DNA of 64,000 nt from Amycolatopsis sp. A133 (GTDB lineage: Bacteria; Actinomycetota; Actinomycetes; Mycobacteriales; Pseudonocardiaceae), in the NCBI RefSeq assembly GCF_031082405.1, contig NZ_JAVHJU010000004.1:710092-774091 (forward strand), written 5' to 3'. Both the position numbers and the translations under genes were made by a program. Below, in pieces: positions 25,065 through 34,136 of the stretch; the first letter of the stretch is position 1; each line of letters begins with the position of its first letter. Under the pieces are notes generated by a model, which was not told where the DNA came from, searched no databases, and saw nothing but the letters and a program-made list of their open reading frames with translations.

Positions 25065-25877
25065 TCACGCGTTGGCGATACCGCGGACCGCGCCGGCGAC
25101 GGCACCGAAGTCCTTGCGCAGGATGGCACCGTGGTTGCTCGCCACCTTCTCGCTGGTGATGTTGGCCTTCCGGGCGACCACGGCGTCGAGGGCGGCGCGG
25201 ATCCGCTCCTGCTCCTCGCCCTTGCTGCCGAAGGACGTGCCCGAAGCGATCACGTACCGGACCGGCACCGTGAGGCCGTCCAGCACCGGCCCCAGCGCGC
25301 GCTCGCGGGAGAGCTTGCCGAGTTCGATGTGGCTCTCGGCCTGCTGGGCGGCGGTCATCCGCGGGGTCAGGCCGGTCGGGCGCAGCAGCGGCATGAACCA
25401 GCTCATGCGCTTGAACAGCTTGCGGATCCGCAGCTCCATGGCGTCGTCGAGCCAGTCGTGCGGGTAGGCGCCGTCGACCAGGACCGCGCCGATCGCGCGG
25501 CGCGGGTTCCGCTCGGCCCAGTGCGCGGCGACGACGGCACCGTAGGACCAGCCCACCACCAGCGCCCGCTCCACGCCCCGGGCGGCGAGCACGGCGTCGA
25601 CGTCGCGCACGGCGGCCTCGAAGGAGTAGTCGGCCGACCGCTTCGACTTGCCGCGGGCCCGCTCGTCGAAGGTGATGTGCCGGAACTGCGTGCCGAGCTC
25701 GGCGAGGACACGGCGCCAGTAGCCCTGGGTGGCGAACTGGCCGTTGAGGTAGACCACGGGGAGGCCGGGGCCGCCGGTGTCGGTGACGGCCAGTGCCGTG
25801 TCTTCCACCGGCACCAGGCCGGTCCAGCGCGCGGTCGTGGTCGTGGTCGTGGTCGGGGCGGTGCTGTTCTCGGTCAT
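25065..25877 (-). CDS. Alpha/beta hydrolase
   Basis: A 270-residue alpha/beta hydrolase. The start is the ATG at 25877 (MTENSTAP), followed by a run of seven threonines produced by a simple-sequence tract. The nucleophile elbow is VVGWSYGAVVAAHWAE, preceded by the oxyanion-region strand VVYLNGQFATQGYW. The catalytic histidine is probably in ASNHGAILRKDFGAV near the C-terminus. There is no signal peptide, so it is cytoplasmic. The substrate is unknown. It lies tail to tail with the SARP gene and head to head with the epoxide-hydrolase-like gene. Confidence 0.87.
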   Translation of the reverse strand: MTENSTAPTTTTTTTARWTGLVPVEDTALAVTDTGGPGLPVVYLNGQFATQGYWRRVLAELGTQFRHITFDERARGKSKRSADYSFEAAVRDVDAVLAARGVERALVVGWSYGAVVAAHWAERNPRRAIGAVLVDGAYPHDWLDDAMELRIRKLFKRMSWFMPLLRPTGLTPRMTAAQQAESHIELGKLSRERALGPVLDGLTVPVRYVIASGTSFGSKGEEQERIRAALDAVVARKANITSEKVASNHGAILRKDFGAVAGAVRGIANA

Positions 25878-26064
25878 GCGGTTACTGTCGCCGTCCCGCC
25901 TGACACGGCCCTGACACCGCCCGGACACCCGCACCGGGGCCGGTCACCGCCACATTCCCCCAGGAAACTGGTCAGGGGATGACCTGTTTCGGTTGGCACG
26001 ATGACGACCTGACCGCATCGGCCGCCGGCTGCGCCGACGCCTCGGACGACAGAGAGGACGTGCC

Positions 26065-27027
26065 ATGGTCGACCCGACCGGCTTTCCCGAACCCACCCTT
26101 GTTCCCGTCAACGGCGTGGAACTCGAGGTCTTCGAAGCGGGCCAGGAGAACGCAGGAAAGCCCATCGTGCTCTGCCACGGCTGGCCGGAGCACGCCTTTT
26201 CCTGGCGCCACCAGGTGCCGGTCCTCGCCGCAGCGGGTTACCACGTCATCGTCCCGAACCAGCGGGGCTACGGCAACTCGTCCCGTCCGGCCGAAGTGAC
26301 GGACTACGACATCGAGCACCTGTCGGGTGACCTCGTCGCGCTCCTCGATCACTACGGTTATGAGGACGCCACCTTCGTCGGCCATGACTGGGGCGCATTC
26401 GTCGTCTGGGGCCTGACCCTGCTGCACCCGAACCGGGTGAACAGCGTGGTAGCGCTGAGCCTGCCCTACCAAGAGCGCGGAGAGGTGCCCTGGATCGAGT
26501 TCATGGAGGCCGTGCTCGGCGCCGACTACTACTTCGTCCACTTCAACCGGCAGCCGGGCGTCGCGGACGCCGTGCTCGACGAGCACACAGCCCGGTTCCT
26601 GCGCAACCTGTTCCGGAAGAACGAGCCCCCGGAACCGCCTCGGCCGGGGATGGCGATGATCGATCTCGCCAGGACGGAGACACCCCTCGGCGAGCCCGTC
26701 ATGAGCGACAGCGAACTGGCCGTCTTCGTCTCCGCCTTCGAGTCGACAGGTTTCACGAGCAGTATCAACTGGTACCGGAACCTCGACCGCAACTGGCGTC
26801 TGCTGGCCGACGTGGACCCGGTCATCCGACAGCCCGCACTCATGATCTACGGCAACCGTGACGCGGTCCCGAGGTCCGAACGGCTGGTGGAGTTCGTGCC
26901 CGGCGTGGAAGTGGCCGGCCTGGACTGCGGTCACTGGATCCAGCAGGAAAAGCCGGACGAAACGAACCAGGCGATCCTGAAGTGGCTGGACCGGCGGGGA
27001 TCGTCGCCGGAACGCCGTCCCGCCTGA
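26065..27027 (+). CDS. Epoxide hydrolase-type alpha/beta hydrolase
   Basis: A 320-residue protein of the epoxide-hydrolase group. The oxyanion motif is HGWPEHAFSW (the HGxP of epoxide hydrolases), the nucleophile is the aspartate of GHDWGAFVVW, and the cap region holds VPWIEFMEAVLGADYYF and a pair of tyrosines. The acid is near YGNRDAVPRS and the histidine is in LDCGHWIQQE. It should open epoxides through an Asp ester intermediate. Codon use is less GC-biased than its neighbours, with many CAG/AAC/ATC and scattered A/T third positions, so it may be a later acquisition. Confidence 0.9.
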   Translation: MVDPTGFPEPTLVPVNGVELEVFEAGQENAGKPIVLCHGWPEHAFSWRHQVPVLAAAGYHVIVPNQRGYGNSSRPAEVTDYDIEHLSGDLVALLDHYGYEDATFVGHDWGAFVVWGLTLLHPNRVNSVVALSLPYQERGEVPWIEFMEAVLGADYYFVHFNRQPGVADAVLDEHTARFLRNLFRKNEPPEPPRPGMAMIDLARTETPLGEPVMSDSELAVFVSAFESTGFTSSINWYRNLDRNWRLLADVDPVIRQPALMIYGNRDAVPRSERLVEFVPGVEVAGLDCGHWIQQEKPDETNQAILKWLDRRGSSPERRPA

Positions 27028-27037
27028 CACCGCACCG

Positions 27038-28615
27038 CTAGTCGTAGCAGCCCTCGACCGTCCACTGTGGATCTTCGCCGACGGCCGCTCTGAGCAGCAG
27101 CGCGATGTCGCCGTCTTCCGCGGTGTCGCCTTCCAGCACCACCTGGATCCGGGCGAGGGGCGGTTCGCCGCGGGCGGGCAGCGCCGGGTGCACGATCCAC
27201 GGGCCCGCCGAGCCGAGGACCCGGCGCGGCGGCCCGCCGCCGACGGCGACCGTCGACGGCGGGTAGCCGAGCTCGCCGCGCCCGGTGCAGCGGACGACGT
27301 CGCCGACCGCGTCGAGCACCTCGGCCGGCACCGGCCGCGGCGGCACGACGGTCGGCGAGGGCGCGGGCAGCCGCCCCGGCCACGGCCGGTCCGCGGCGAG
27401 GGGACGGCGCGGCTCGCCCCACGGGATGAGCCGGACGCGTTCGGCCGGGCCGCGGCCGCCGTCGAGCAGCGGCGTGACGACGGCGTCCGGGCCCAGCAGG
27501 CCCTGGATGCGGACCAGGGCGCGGCCGGCGCGTTCGGCGGCGTCGGCGTCGCGGCCCACCGAGCCGAGCTGCAGCTGCAGCGCCTGGCCGCCGACGACCT
27601 CTTCGGGGTCGAGGCGCAGCCGGACGATGCCGGCGGTGGGCCGGTCCCGGGTGGTGAGCCAGCCTTCGCACTGCCACCGCACGCGGTCGGCCGTCGAGCG
27701 GGCGGTGAGGGGTTCGGCGCAGCGCCAGACGCGTACGCGTTCTTCGCCGGCTTCGGTGACGGCGACGATGGCCAGGCGGGTGCAGGCGAGCCCGTGGTTC
27801 GCGAGCCCGGCGAAGAAGCGTTCGCCGAGGGTCTTCGCGACGAAGGCGGCTTCGTCGACTCTCTTCAGGGGTTCGTCGAAGCTTTCGGTGACGCTCAGGT
27901 CCGGCGGCAGGGCGCGGCGCAGCGGTGGGCGTTCGGAGAGGCCCCGGGCGAGGCGGTGGGCGGTGACGGCGTCCTTCGGGAAGCGGCCGGCGACGTCGCG
28001 TTCGGCCAGCGCGGCGAAGGCGCCGAGGGTCCGCAGGCCGAGCCGCTTGAGCAGGTCGACGAGCTCACCGCGCTCCTCACCCGGCTGGTTCAGCTCGGCG
28101 ATCGAGAGCGGCGCGAGGAAGTCCGCGGTCCGGCCACGCGGAACGAGCGCGGCCCGACGGGCGGCGAGGGTCGCGCCGAACAGCCCATCGGCCACCCCGA
28201 CCTGGCACTCGACCCCGGCCCGGGCGGCCACCTCGTCGATGAGCAGTTCGGCGAGGGCGGCCTCCCCGCCGAAGTACCCGGCGGCCCCGTCGACGGGCAC
28301 GGCAACGAGCCCGGGCCGCACGACCTCGACCCCCACGGCCTGCCCTTCGACGGCGGCGGCCACGGGTTCGAACAGCCGCGCATCCCGATCGGGCTCGTGC
28401 TGGTGCACCACGAGTTCCGGACAGCGCGACTGGGCATCCCGCCGCCGCATCCCCCGCCCGACACCGCTGCGCCGCGCGGAGGCCGAGCAGGCAACAACCC
28501 GGTTGCCGGAGAAAACGGCGGCGGGCGAGGCGGGCGGAGTCCCGGCAGCAGCCCCGGCGGCGACAACCGGCCAGTCCGGACACCACAGCACCAGCAACCG
28601 TGGCGCATCACTCAT
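27038..28615 (-). CDS. imuB: ImuB, Y-family-like mutasome hub protein
   Basis: A 525-residue protein. The start MSDAPRLLVLWCPDWPVVAA is the characteristic ImuB opening, so ATG 28615 is preferred to the in-frame ATG at 28696. It has a polymerase IV-like fold (fingers and palm remnants such as GLFGATLAARRAALVPRGRT and the helix-hairpin-helix LLKRLGLRTLGAFAALAERD). It lacks the metal-binding acidic residues, as in mycobacterial ImuB, which is catalytically dead and links DnaE2 to the beta clamp. The C-terminus VEGCYD is the usual end. imuA' is upstream on the same strand, but 277 bp separate them, including a tandem repeat. Confidence 0.93.
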   Translation of the reverse strand: MSDAPRLLVLWCPDWPVVAAGAAAGTPPASPAAVFSGNRVVACSASARRSGVGRGMRRRDAQSRCPELVVHQHEPDRDARLFEPVAAAVEGQAVGVEVVRPGLVAVPVDGAAGYFGGEAALAELLIDEVAARAGVECQVGVADGLFGATLAARRAALVPRGRTADFLAPLSIAELNQPGEERGELVDLLKRLGLRTLGAFAALAERDVAGRFPKDAVTAHRLARGLSERPPLRRALPPDLSVTESFDEPLKRVDEAAFVAKTLGERFFAGLANHGLACTRLAIVAVTEAGEERVRVWRCAEPLTARSTADRVRWQCEGWLTTRDRPTAGIVRLRLDPEEVVGGQALQLQLGSVGRDADAAERAGRALVRIQGLLGPDAVVTPLLDGGRGPAERVRLIPWGEPRRPLAADRPWPGRLPAPSPTVVPPRPVPAEVLDAVGDVVRCTGRGELGYPPSTVAVGGGPPRRVLGSAGPWIVHPALPARGEPPLARIQVVLEGDTAEDGDIALLLRAAVGEDPQWTVEGCYD

Positions 28616-28651
28616 CCGGCGGCACCGGCCGGCCACCTCATCGGGCTCAGC

Positions 28652-28831
28652 GCCGCGCTCATCCCGTGCGCCCGGCGTGGAGAGCCGGCACCGCACTCAC
28701 CTTGACCGACCACCGTGTGCAGCCGGGCCACCCGCGACCTGGCCGCGCTCATCCCGTGCGCCCGGCGTGGAGAGCCGGCACCGCACTCACCTTGACCGAC
28801 CACCGTGTGCGGCCGGGCCACCCGCGGCTTG
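28652..28831. repeat. 90-bp tandem duplication between imuA' and imuB
   Basis: Two 90-bp copies lie head to tail (28652-28741 and 28742-28831), nearly identical except for a few bases near their right ends. They occupy most of the 277-bp space 28616-28892 that separates imuA' from imuB, where these genes are normally close. No coding sequence is supported in the space. Confidence 0.9.
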
Positions 28832-28892
28832 ACCGAGCTCAACGCCCCGCACAGCCGAACCACCCGCAGCTCGACCGGCCACGCCGCCGAGC

Positions 28893-29585
28893 TCATCCGG
28901 CCACCTCGACCAGCCGCCGCCCCGGTGAGCCGCCCGCCGTCACCGCTCCCGCCGGGCCCGGCAGCTGCAGCCCCACCGACAGCGGCCGGGCCGCCGCTCC
29001 CCTTCCGCGGCTGGTCGCCACCACCTCGCGGGTGCGCAGATGGCCGTGCCCGTCCTGCGTCAGGCCGTGCCAGCGGCGGCCCGAAACCCTCAGCTCCAGC
29101 TCCGCGCCCGGCCACGGGCCCGCCGTCAGCAAAACCGTTCCCCGGTTGCGGACCCGGTCCGCCAGGCGGCGGGCCGTCTGCGGCTGCACGCCGCCGGCCG
29201 GCGCGGGGCCGAGGACCACCACGTCGAATCCGTCCACCAGGGCCGACAGCACCGCCACCAGCTCCGCGCCCGGGTTCGGGACCAGGGCGATGCGCTCCAG
29301 GTCGACGCCGAGTTCCGCCGCCGCGGCCAGGCCCAGGTCGGGCAGGCCCGTCACCGCCGCCCAGGAACCGGTGCGGGTGGCCGCCGCGAGGAGGGCCAGT
29401 ACCAACGAGGTCGCTCCGCGCACCGCGATCGTGCTGCCGCGCCGCAAACCGCCGCCGGGGAGCAGGCGGGACAGCTCGGGGAGCACCGCCAGCAGCTCGC
29501 CGGAACCCGGCTCACGCAGCTGCGCGGCCGTGCGGACCCCCGGTATCGCCGTGAGCCCGGCCAGCGCCTCCGGCACCGCCACCAC
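28893..29585 (-). CDS. imuA': ImuA' (SOS mutasome accessory protein)
   Basis: A 230-residue RecA-fold-like protein of the actinobacterial ImuA' family (Rv3395c-like). GTG 29585 is chosen because GGAGG lies six nucleotides upstream; this gives the start VVAVPEALAGLTAIPGVRTA. The degenerate P-loop region is GLRRGSTIAVRGATSLVLAL. Strands such as VVVLGPAPAGGV and TVLLTAGPWPG complete the fold. With ImuB and DnaE2 it forms the mutagenic translesion complex. A near-perfect LexA box sits 76 bp upstream. The methyltransferase gene upstream is on the same strand but probably separately controlled. Confidence 0.85.
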   Translation of the reverse strand: MVAVPEALAGLTAIPGVRTAAQLREPGSGELLAVLPELSRLLPGGGLRRGSTIAVRGATSLVLALLAAATRTGSWAAVTGLPDLGLAAAAELGVDLERIALVPNPGAELVAVLSALVDGFDVVVLGPAPAGGVQPQTARRLADRVRNRGTVLLTAGPWPGAELELRVSGRRWHGLTQDGHGHLRTREVVATSRGRGAAARPLSVGLQLPGPAGAVTAGGSPGRRLVEVAG

Positions 29586-29660
29586 CGACCACCTCCAGCA
29601 CCACGTACTCGCACCGGAGACACCCGCGTGAGGAAGCCACAGGCGAACCCAGAACAATCA

Positions 29661-29676
29661 TCGAACACTTGTTCGC
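29661..29676. promoter_or_regulatory. LexA (SOS) box upstream of imuA'-imuB
   Basis: TCGAACACTTGTTCGC matches TCGAAC-N4-GTTCGA at 11 of 12 fixed positions. It lies 76 bp upstream of the imuA' start. Confidence 0.85.
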
Positions 29677-29719
29677 ATACTGCGAGACGAGCGGGCCCGC
29701 TGTCAAGCCGGACGGAACG

Positions 29720-30622
29720 TCAGGGGGAGCGGACGCCGCTGACGTAGCGCACGTCACCCGTGCGCAGGTCATCGACGGCCAAGGGTGCGAGACCGTGGGT
29801 GGCGAGCAGGTCGCGGACGGTGCTCCCGCTCAGCGTCCAGCCGCGTGCGGACAGGTAGGGCGCCGCTTCGTTGCGCTCGCCGAAGTACCGCAGCTTCGCC
29901 ATGTCGGTGTCGAAGCTGTGCTCGCGCCAGCGCTCGGAGATCCGGTTCAGGCCTTCCTTCGTCCGGTCCTCGTCGCCCGGCCGCGGGGTGGGCCGGCTTT
30001 CGGTGGCCACCCGGCTGCCCGGCGCGCTGAGTTCGGTGACGGTGTCCAGCAGCCGGTCCTGCGCGTCGGGCGGCAGGTAGCCCAGCAGTCCTTCGGCGCT
30101 CCACGCGGTCGGCCGCGCCGGGTCGAAGCCGGCCGCGCCCAGGGCGCCGGGCCAATCGCCGCGCAGGTCGGCCGCGACCACCCGGCGGTCGGCGGTGGGC
30201 TCGGCGCCCAGCCCGGCCAGCGTGCGGGTCTTGAACTCGAGGACCTGCGGCTGATCGACCTCGTAGACGACGGTCCCGGCCGGCCAGGGCAGCCGGTACG
30301 CGCGGGAATCCAGCCCCGAAGCCAGGATCACGGCCTGCGGGAGGCCGGCCTCGCGGAAGAACTCGTCGTAGAACCGGGTCCGCACCTTGGCCACGTCGAT
30401 CCACACCTGCTCGACGAGCTCGCCGGGCGCCACTTCCCCGCTCGCCAGCCGGGCGAGGAGGTCGACGCCGACCGCCCGGACGAGCGGCTCGGCGAAGGGG
30501 TCGTCGATGAGCGAAGGATCGGTGCGGGTCGCGATCGCCCGGGCGGCCGCGGCCATCGTGGCGGTCGCGCCGACGCCGGCCGCCAGGTCCCAGGTGTCGC
30601 CGTCATGCCTGTGAGAAGTCAT
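29720..30622 (-). CDS. Class I SAM-dependent methyltransferase (leucine carboxyl methyltransferase-like, TIGR00027 type)
   Basis: A 300-residue protein of a family common in mycobacteria and related genera. The start is the ATG at 30622 ([13 protein letters not shown]). SAM-site motifs are [20 protein letters not shown] near 110-130, [13 protein letters not shown], and a motif around [10 protein letters not shown]. The family opening [20 protein letters not shown] and [13 protein letters not shown] are diagnostic. The physiological substrate of this family is generally unknown. It is divergent from the NDH-2-like gene with a 95-bp shared promoter region. Confidence 0.88.
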   Translation of the reverse strand: MTSHRHDGDTWDLAAGVGATATMAAAARAIATRTDPSLIDDPFAEPLVRAVGVDLLARLASGEVAPGELVEQVWIDVAKVRTRFYDEFFREAGLPQAVILASGLDSRAYRLPWPAGTVVYEVDQPQVLEFKTRTLAGLGAEPTADRRVVAADLRGDWPGALGAAGFDPARPTAWSAEGLLGYLPPDAQDRLLDTVTELSAPGSRVATESRPTPRPGDEDRTKEGLNRISERWREHSFDTDMAKLRYFGERNEAAPYLSARGWTLSGSTVRDLLATHGLAPLAVDDLRTGDVRYVSGVRSP

Positions 30623-30717
30623 CTCCGCCGATTCTGCCGCATCCGCTGTGACGCACGTCGCGGTCACACCCGCCGCCGCCACCTCGTCCACGGGGTGAAG
30701 CGAGAAAAGAGGACCAG

Positions 30718-32115
30718 ATGCGTCGGATCCTGATCGTCGGCGGTGGTTACGCGGGCTTCTACACCGCCTGGAAGCTGGAAAAGAAGCTGCGGCGGGGCGA
30801 GGCCGAAGTGACCCTCGTCGAGCCGCGGCCCTACCTGACCTACCAGCCGTTCCTGCCCGAGGTCGTCGCCGGCTCGGTCGAGGCGCGCCACGCCGCCGTG
30901 TCGCTGCGGCGGCACCTGCGCCGGACCCGGATCGTGGCCGGGAAGGTGACCGCCGTCGACCACGGCCACCGCGTCGTCACCGTGCAGGCCGCCGACGGCG
31001 CTCCCTTCGAGATCGGCTACGACCTGATCGTCGTCACCGCCGGCGCGGTCACCCGGACGCTGCCCGTGCCCGGCGTCGCCGACCAGGCCATCGGGCTCAA
31101 GCACGTCGAAGAGGCTGTCGCGATCCGGGACCGGCTGCTCACCGCCTTCGACCGCGCCGCCGCGCTGCCCGAAGGCCACAGGCGGCGGAAGCTGCTCACC
31201 GTCACCTTCGTCGGCGGCGGCTTCTCGGGCGTCGAGGGCTTCGGCGAACTGCTGTCGCTCGCGACGGCGCTGCTCAAGCGCTACCCGGAACTGCGCCGCG
31301 ACGAACTGCGGTTCCACCTCGTCGAAGCGTCGGACCGCATCCTGCCCGAGGTCACCGGCCGGCCGGGGCGCTGGGTCGTGCGGGAGCTGACCCGGCGGGG
31401 TGCCCACGTCCACCTGGACACCCTGGTGACGTCGGCGAAGGACGGCCACGTGACGCTCTCGACCGGAGAGGAGTTCGACTCGGAGCTGATCGTCTGGACC
31501 GCGGGCAACGACGCCAACCCCGTCGTCAGCCGGCACACCGACCTCCCGGTCGACGAACGCGGCTACGTCGTCGTGCGGCCGGATCTACGGGTCGAGGGCG
31601 TGGCCGATGCCTGGGCGGCCGGGGACGACGCCGCGGTGCCCGATCTCGCCTCGCCGGTTCCGGGCGCGCGGGCCGTGCCCAACGCCCAGCACGCGTACCG
31701 GCAGGGAAAACTCTTGGCCCGCAACATCATCGCGACGCTGCGCGGCCGGGAGCCGAAGCCGTACGTCCACCACAGCCTGGGCGCCATCGCGACCCTCGGC
31801 CTGGGCCGCGGCATCTTCCAGTACCGGCGGCTCGTCATCAAGGGCTTCCCGGCGTGGCTCGTGCACCGCGGTTACCACGTGCTCGCCGTACCCACCTGGG
31901 AACGCAAGGTCCGGGTCCTCGCCGTGTGGCTGACGCAGGCGCTGTTCGGCCGCGACATCGTCAGCCTGGCTTCGGTGCAGCACCCGCGGGACGCCTTCGT
32001 GGCGGCGGGCCGCACCGTCGCCGGTGCGGCCCGCCCCGGCGATCAGCCCGCGAAGGGACTGGCGTCGATCGAGCAGGTCTTGCCCGCGGCGGGGAAGGTC
32101 CCCGAGATCAGGTAG
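30718..32115 (+). CDS. Type II NADH dehydrogenase-like FAD oxidoreductase
   Basis: A 465-residue NDH-2-type flavoprotein. It has the FAD motif [20 protein letters not shown], an NADH fold with [17 protein letters not shown] near 165, and FAD contact near [19 protein letters not shown]-terminal amphipathic helix region ([15 protein letters not shown]) is where NDH-2 enzymes sit on the membrane. It should pass electrons from NADH to menaquinone. AGAGGACC lies just before the start. Its last 73 bp overlap the convergent secreted peptidase gene, so the C-terminal 24 residues (around [14 protein letters not shown]) may be a late extension. Confidence 0.88.
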   Translation: MRRILIVGGGYAGFYTAWKLEKKLRRGEAEVTLVEPRPYLTYQPFLPEVVAGSVEARHAAVSLRRHLRRTRIVAGKVTAVDHGHRVVTVQAADGAPFEIGYDLIVVTAGAVTRTLPVPGVADQAIGLKHVEEAVAIRDRLLTAFDRAAALPEGHRRRKLLTVTFVGGGFSGVEGFGELLSLATALLKRYPELRRDELRFHLVEASDRILPEVTGRPGRWVVRELTRRGAHVHLDTLVTSAKDGHVTLSTGEEFDSELIVWTAGNDANPVVSRHTDLPVDERGYVVVRPDLRVEGVADAWAAGDDAAVPDLASPVPGARAVPNAQHAYRQGKLLARNIIATLRGREPKPYVHHSLGAIATLGLGRGIFQYRRLVIKGFPAWLVHRGYHVLAVPTWERKVRVLAVWLTQALFGRDIVSLASVQHPRDAFVAAGRTVAGAARPGDQPAKGLASIEQVLPAAGKVPEIR

Positions 32116-33593
32116 TCCCGCTTGACCTTTTCGGTGCACGTGCTCGGCACGTACATCGACGAGTGGCCGTAGCCCTCGGTCACGAACACCCGCGCCCGCG
32201 CCAGCTCCGCGGCGCCGTCCTGAGCGCCGTGCAGCGGGGTGGACGGGTCGTAGCGGTTGTTCAGCACGAGGATCTCCGCCGACGTCGGGCGGTTCCACGG
32301 TCCTGGGTAGCGGTCGGTGTCCTTCGCCTTCCAGAACGCGCAGCTCATCATGTCCAGCACGGCGATCCGCCCGAAATACGGGACGCGCTGGTCTTCCGAC
32401 TCGGCGTAGCGGCTGTAGATCGCCGGGTCGGTGGGCACGTCGCTGTCGGAGCACTGGATGGCGTTGAACGCTTCGGTCCGGTTCGAAACGTACTGCTCAC
32501 CCTTGACAGCCGCGGTACGCAGCGCGGGCGTGGCCGGAGCGTCGTAGAGCCGCTGCAGCAGCGCGGCGATGTCCGCCCAGCCCCGCGAGTCCGACAGGTC
32601 GGCCGCCGCGTTGACGATGCCCGAGTACGTCCAGGTCTCGCCGTCGCTGACGATCGGGGCCTGCTTGGCGCGCGCCGTCAGCGCCGCCCACTTCGCCTTC
32701 GGGTCGCCTGAAGAGAACGCGCACTTCGGGCCCGCTTCCGTGCACAGCCGCAGGAACTGCTCGAAGGTCTGCGCGATGCCGGTCGCGACGTCCTGCCGGG
32801 TGTCCAGCGGGACGCTCTTCCCGTTGCCGTTCCGGCCGGTGGAGTTGCCGGCGAAATCCATGGTGCCGTCGAACACCATCGCCCGGATCCGGTTCGGGAA
32901 CAGGTTCGCGTACGTCGCCCCGAGCTGGGTGCCGTAGGAGATGCCGTGGTAGTTCAGCTTCGGGTCGCCGACCGCGCGGCGCAGCATTTCCAGGTCGCGG
33001 GCCGTGTTGGCCGTGGAGACGTGCTCGAGGATCGGGCCGGCCTTCGCCGAGCAGCGGTCGGCCAGCTCCTTCGACTTGGCGTAGAAGGCCGCGTTCCCGC
33101 TCGGGTCGCCCGGCATCTCCGGGAACGAACCGAAGAAGTCCTGCTGCTCGGCCAGGGAGTCGAAGCACCGGACCGCCGTGCTGTTGGCGATTCCGCGCGG
33201 GTCCCACGAAACCAGGTCGAACCGCGCGCGCAGTTCGTCGGAGAACAGCCACGGCCACTTGCCGCGTTCCCGCAGCCGCTGCAGGCCGGACGCGCCGGGG
33301 CCGCCGAAGTTGACGAACAGCGAGCCGATCCGGTGCGCCGGATCGGTGGCGGGCAGCTTGATGAGCGCGAGGTCGATCTTCGCGCCGGACGGCCGGTCGT
33401 AGTCCAGCGGCACCGATGCCTTGGCGCACTGGAAACCGTCCGCGCAGTCGCTCCAGCTCAGCTGCGGCGCCGGCAGTGTGTCCATGGATGCCGGTGCCGC
33501 GGACGCGACCGCCGGCCCCGCCGCGACGGCCATCGAGACACCGAGCGCGACGACCACGCCGCGGACGATGCCTCCCCCAGAAAATCGACGCAC
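32043..33593 (-). CDS. Secreted S33-family peptidase / tripeptidyl aminopeptidase-like alpha/beta hydrolase
   Basis: A 516-residue exported enzyme. GTG 33593 is preferred because AAGGGA lies six nucleotides upstream; a GTG at 33623 adds ten residues. A signal peptide covers about 1-33, ending AVASAAPA. Motifs are FVNFGGPGASGL (oxyanion), SWDPRGIANST, the nucleophile elbow HGISYGTQLGATYANL, the acid in NNRYDPSTPLHGA, and the histidine in EGYGHSSMYVPSTC. A C-terminal TAP-like domain is present. It should release short peptides outside the cell. Its 3' end overlaps the NDH-2-like gene on the opposite strand by 73 bp. Confidence 0.9.
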   Translation of the reverse strand: MRRFSGGGIVRGVVVALGVSMAVAAGPAVASAAPASMDTLPAPQLSWSDCADGFQCAKASVPLDYDRPSGAKIDLALIKLPATDPAHRIGSLFVNFGGPGASGLQRLRERGKWPWLFSDELRARFDLVSWDPRGIANSTAVRCFDSLAEQQDFFGSFPEMPGDPSGNAAFYAKSKELADRCSAKAGPILEHVSTANTARDLEMLRRAVGDPKLNYHGISYGTQLGATYANLFPNRIRAMVFDGTMDFAGNSTGRNGNGKSVPLDTRQDVATGIAQTFEQFLRLCTEAGPKCAFSSGDPKAKWAALTARAKQAPIVSDGETWTYSGIVNAAADLSDSRGWADIAALLQRLYDAPATPALRTAAVKGEQYVSNRTEAFNAIQCSDSDVPTDPAIYSRYAESEDQRVPYFGRIAVLDMMSCAFWKAKDTDRYPGPWNRPTSAEILVLNNRYDPSTPLHGAQDGAAELARARVFVTEGYGHSSMYVPSTCTEKVKRDYLISGTFPAAGKTCSIDASPFAG

Positions 33594-33740
33594 AAAAAGT
33601 CCCTTCGGAGAGGAAACGATCACTTCGCCTCCACAGACGCCGCAGCCACGGCGAGGTTGGCTCCGGTCCCGGAAAAGATCACTGGCCCCACTGGCACCAC
33701 TTAGCTATAGTGCTAGGTAACTAGATAAATGGAGTTGCCC

Positions 33741-34136
33741 ATGATCGAGTTCCACCTGGACGCGAGGTCCGGCCTGTCGCCGTACCAGCAGCTGGTCCAG
33801 CAGGTGCGGCACGCGCTGCGCCTCGGCCTGCTGAACGAGGGAGACCAGCTCCCGAAGGTCAAGGACGTGGTCGCGAGTCTCGCGATCAACCCGAACACCG
33901 TGCTGAAGGCCTACCGCGAACTGGAGCACGACGGCCTGGTTTCGGCCCGCCCCGGCGTCGGCACGTTCGTGACGGCGACCTTGAACGGCGGCGCGTCGTT
34001 CGCCGTGCTCGGGCCGTTGCGGCAGGACCTGCGCCGCTGGCTGGGCAAGGCCCGCAAGGCCGGTCTCGACGAAGAGAGCATCGAGGCCCTGCTGATGTCC
34101 ACGTTTCGCGACTCCGCCAGAGAGGCAATAGCGTGA
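33741..34136 (+). CDS. GntR-family (YtrA-type) regulator
   Basis: A 131-residue short GntR regulator with only a winged-helix domain and a short helical tail, the YtrA architecture usual in front of ABC transporter genes. The HTH reads GLLNEGDQLPKVKDVVASLA, then NPNTVLKAYRELEHDGLV and a wing ARPGVGTFV. ATG 33741 has GGAG seven nucleotides upstream; ATG 33729 is an alternative. An AT-rich promoter with TATAGT at 33706 and a CTAG-GTAA-CTAG dyad lies just upstream and is a likely autoregulatory site. Its stop overlaps the GTG of the ATPase gene. Confidence 0.92.
   Translation: MIEFHLDARSGLSPYQQLVQQVRHALRLGLLNEGDQLPKVKDVVASLAINPNTVLKAYRELEHDGLVSARPGVGTFVTATLNGGASFAVLGPLRQDLRRWLGKARKAGLDEESIEALLMSTFRDSAREAIA

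Noticed and set aside
28612..29115. Minus-strand frame running through the 90-bp tandem repeat
   Set aside because: It overlaps imuA' in another frame, and no ribosome site or family match is visible. The in-frame repeat follows only from 90 being divisible by three.
32043..32115. Frameshift or sequencing error at the NDH-2/S33 overlap
   Set aside because: Both frames are intact to their stops, and the S33 C-terminus looks normal, so nothing forces an error; I kept the overlap as an observation.
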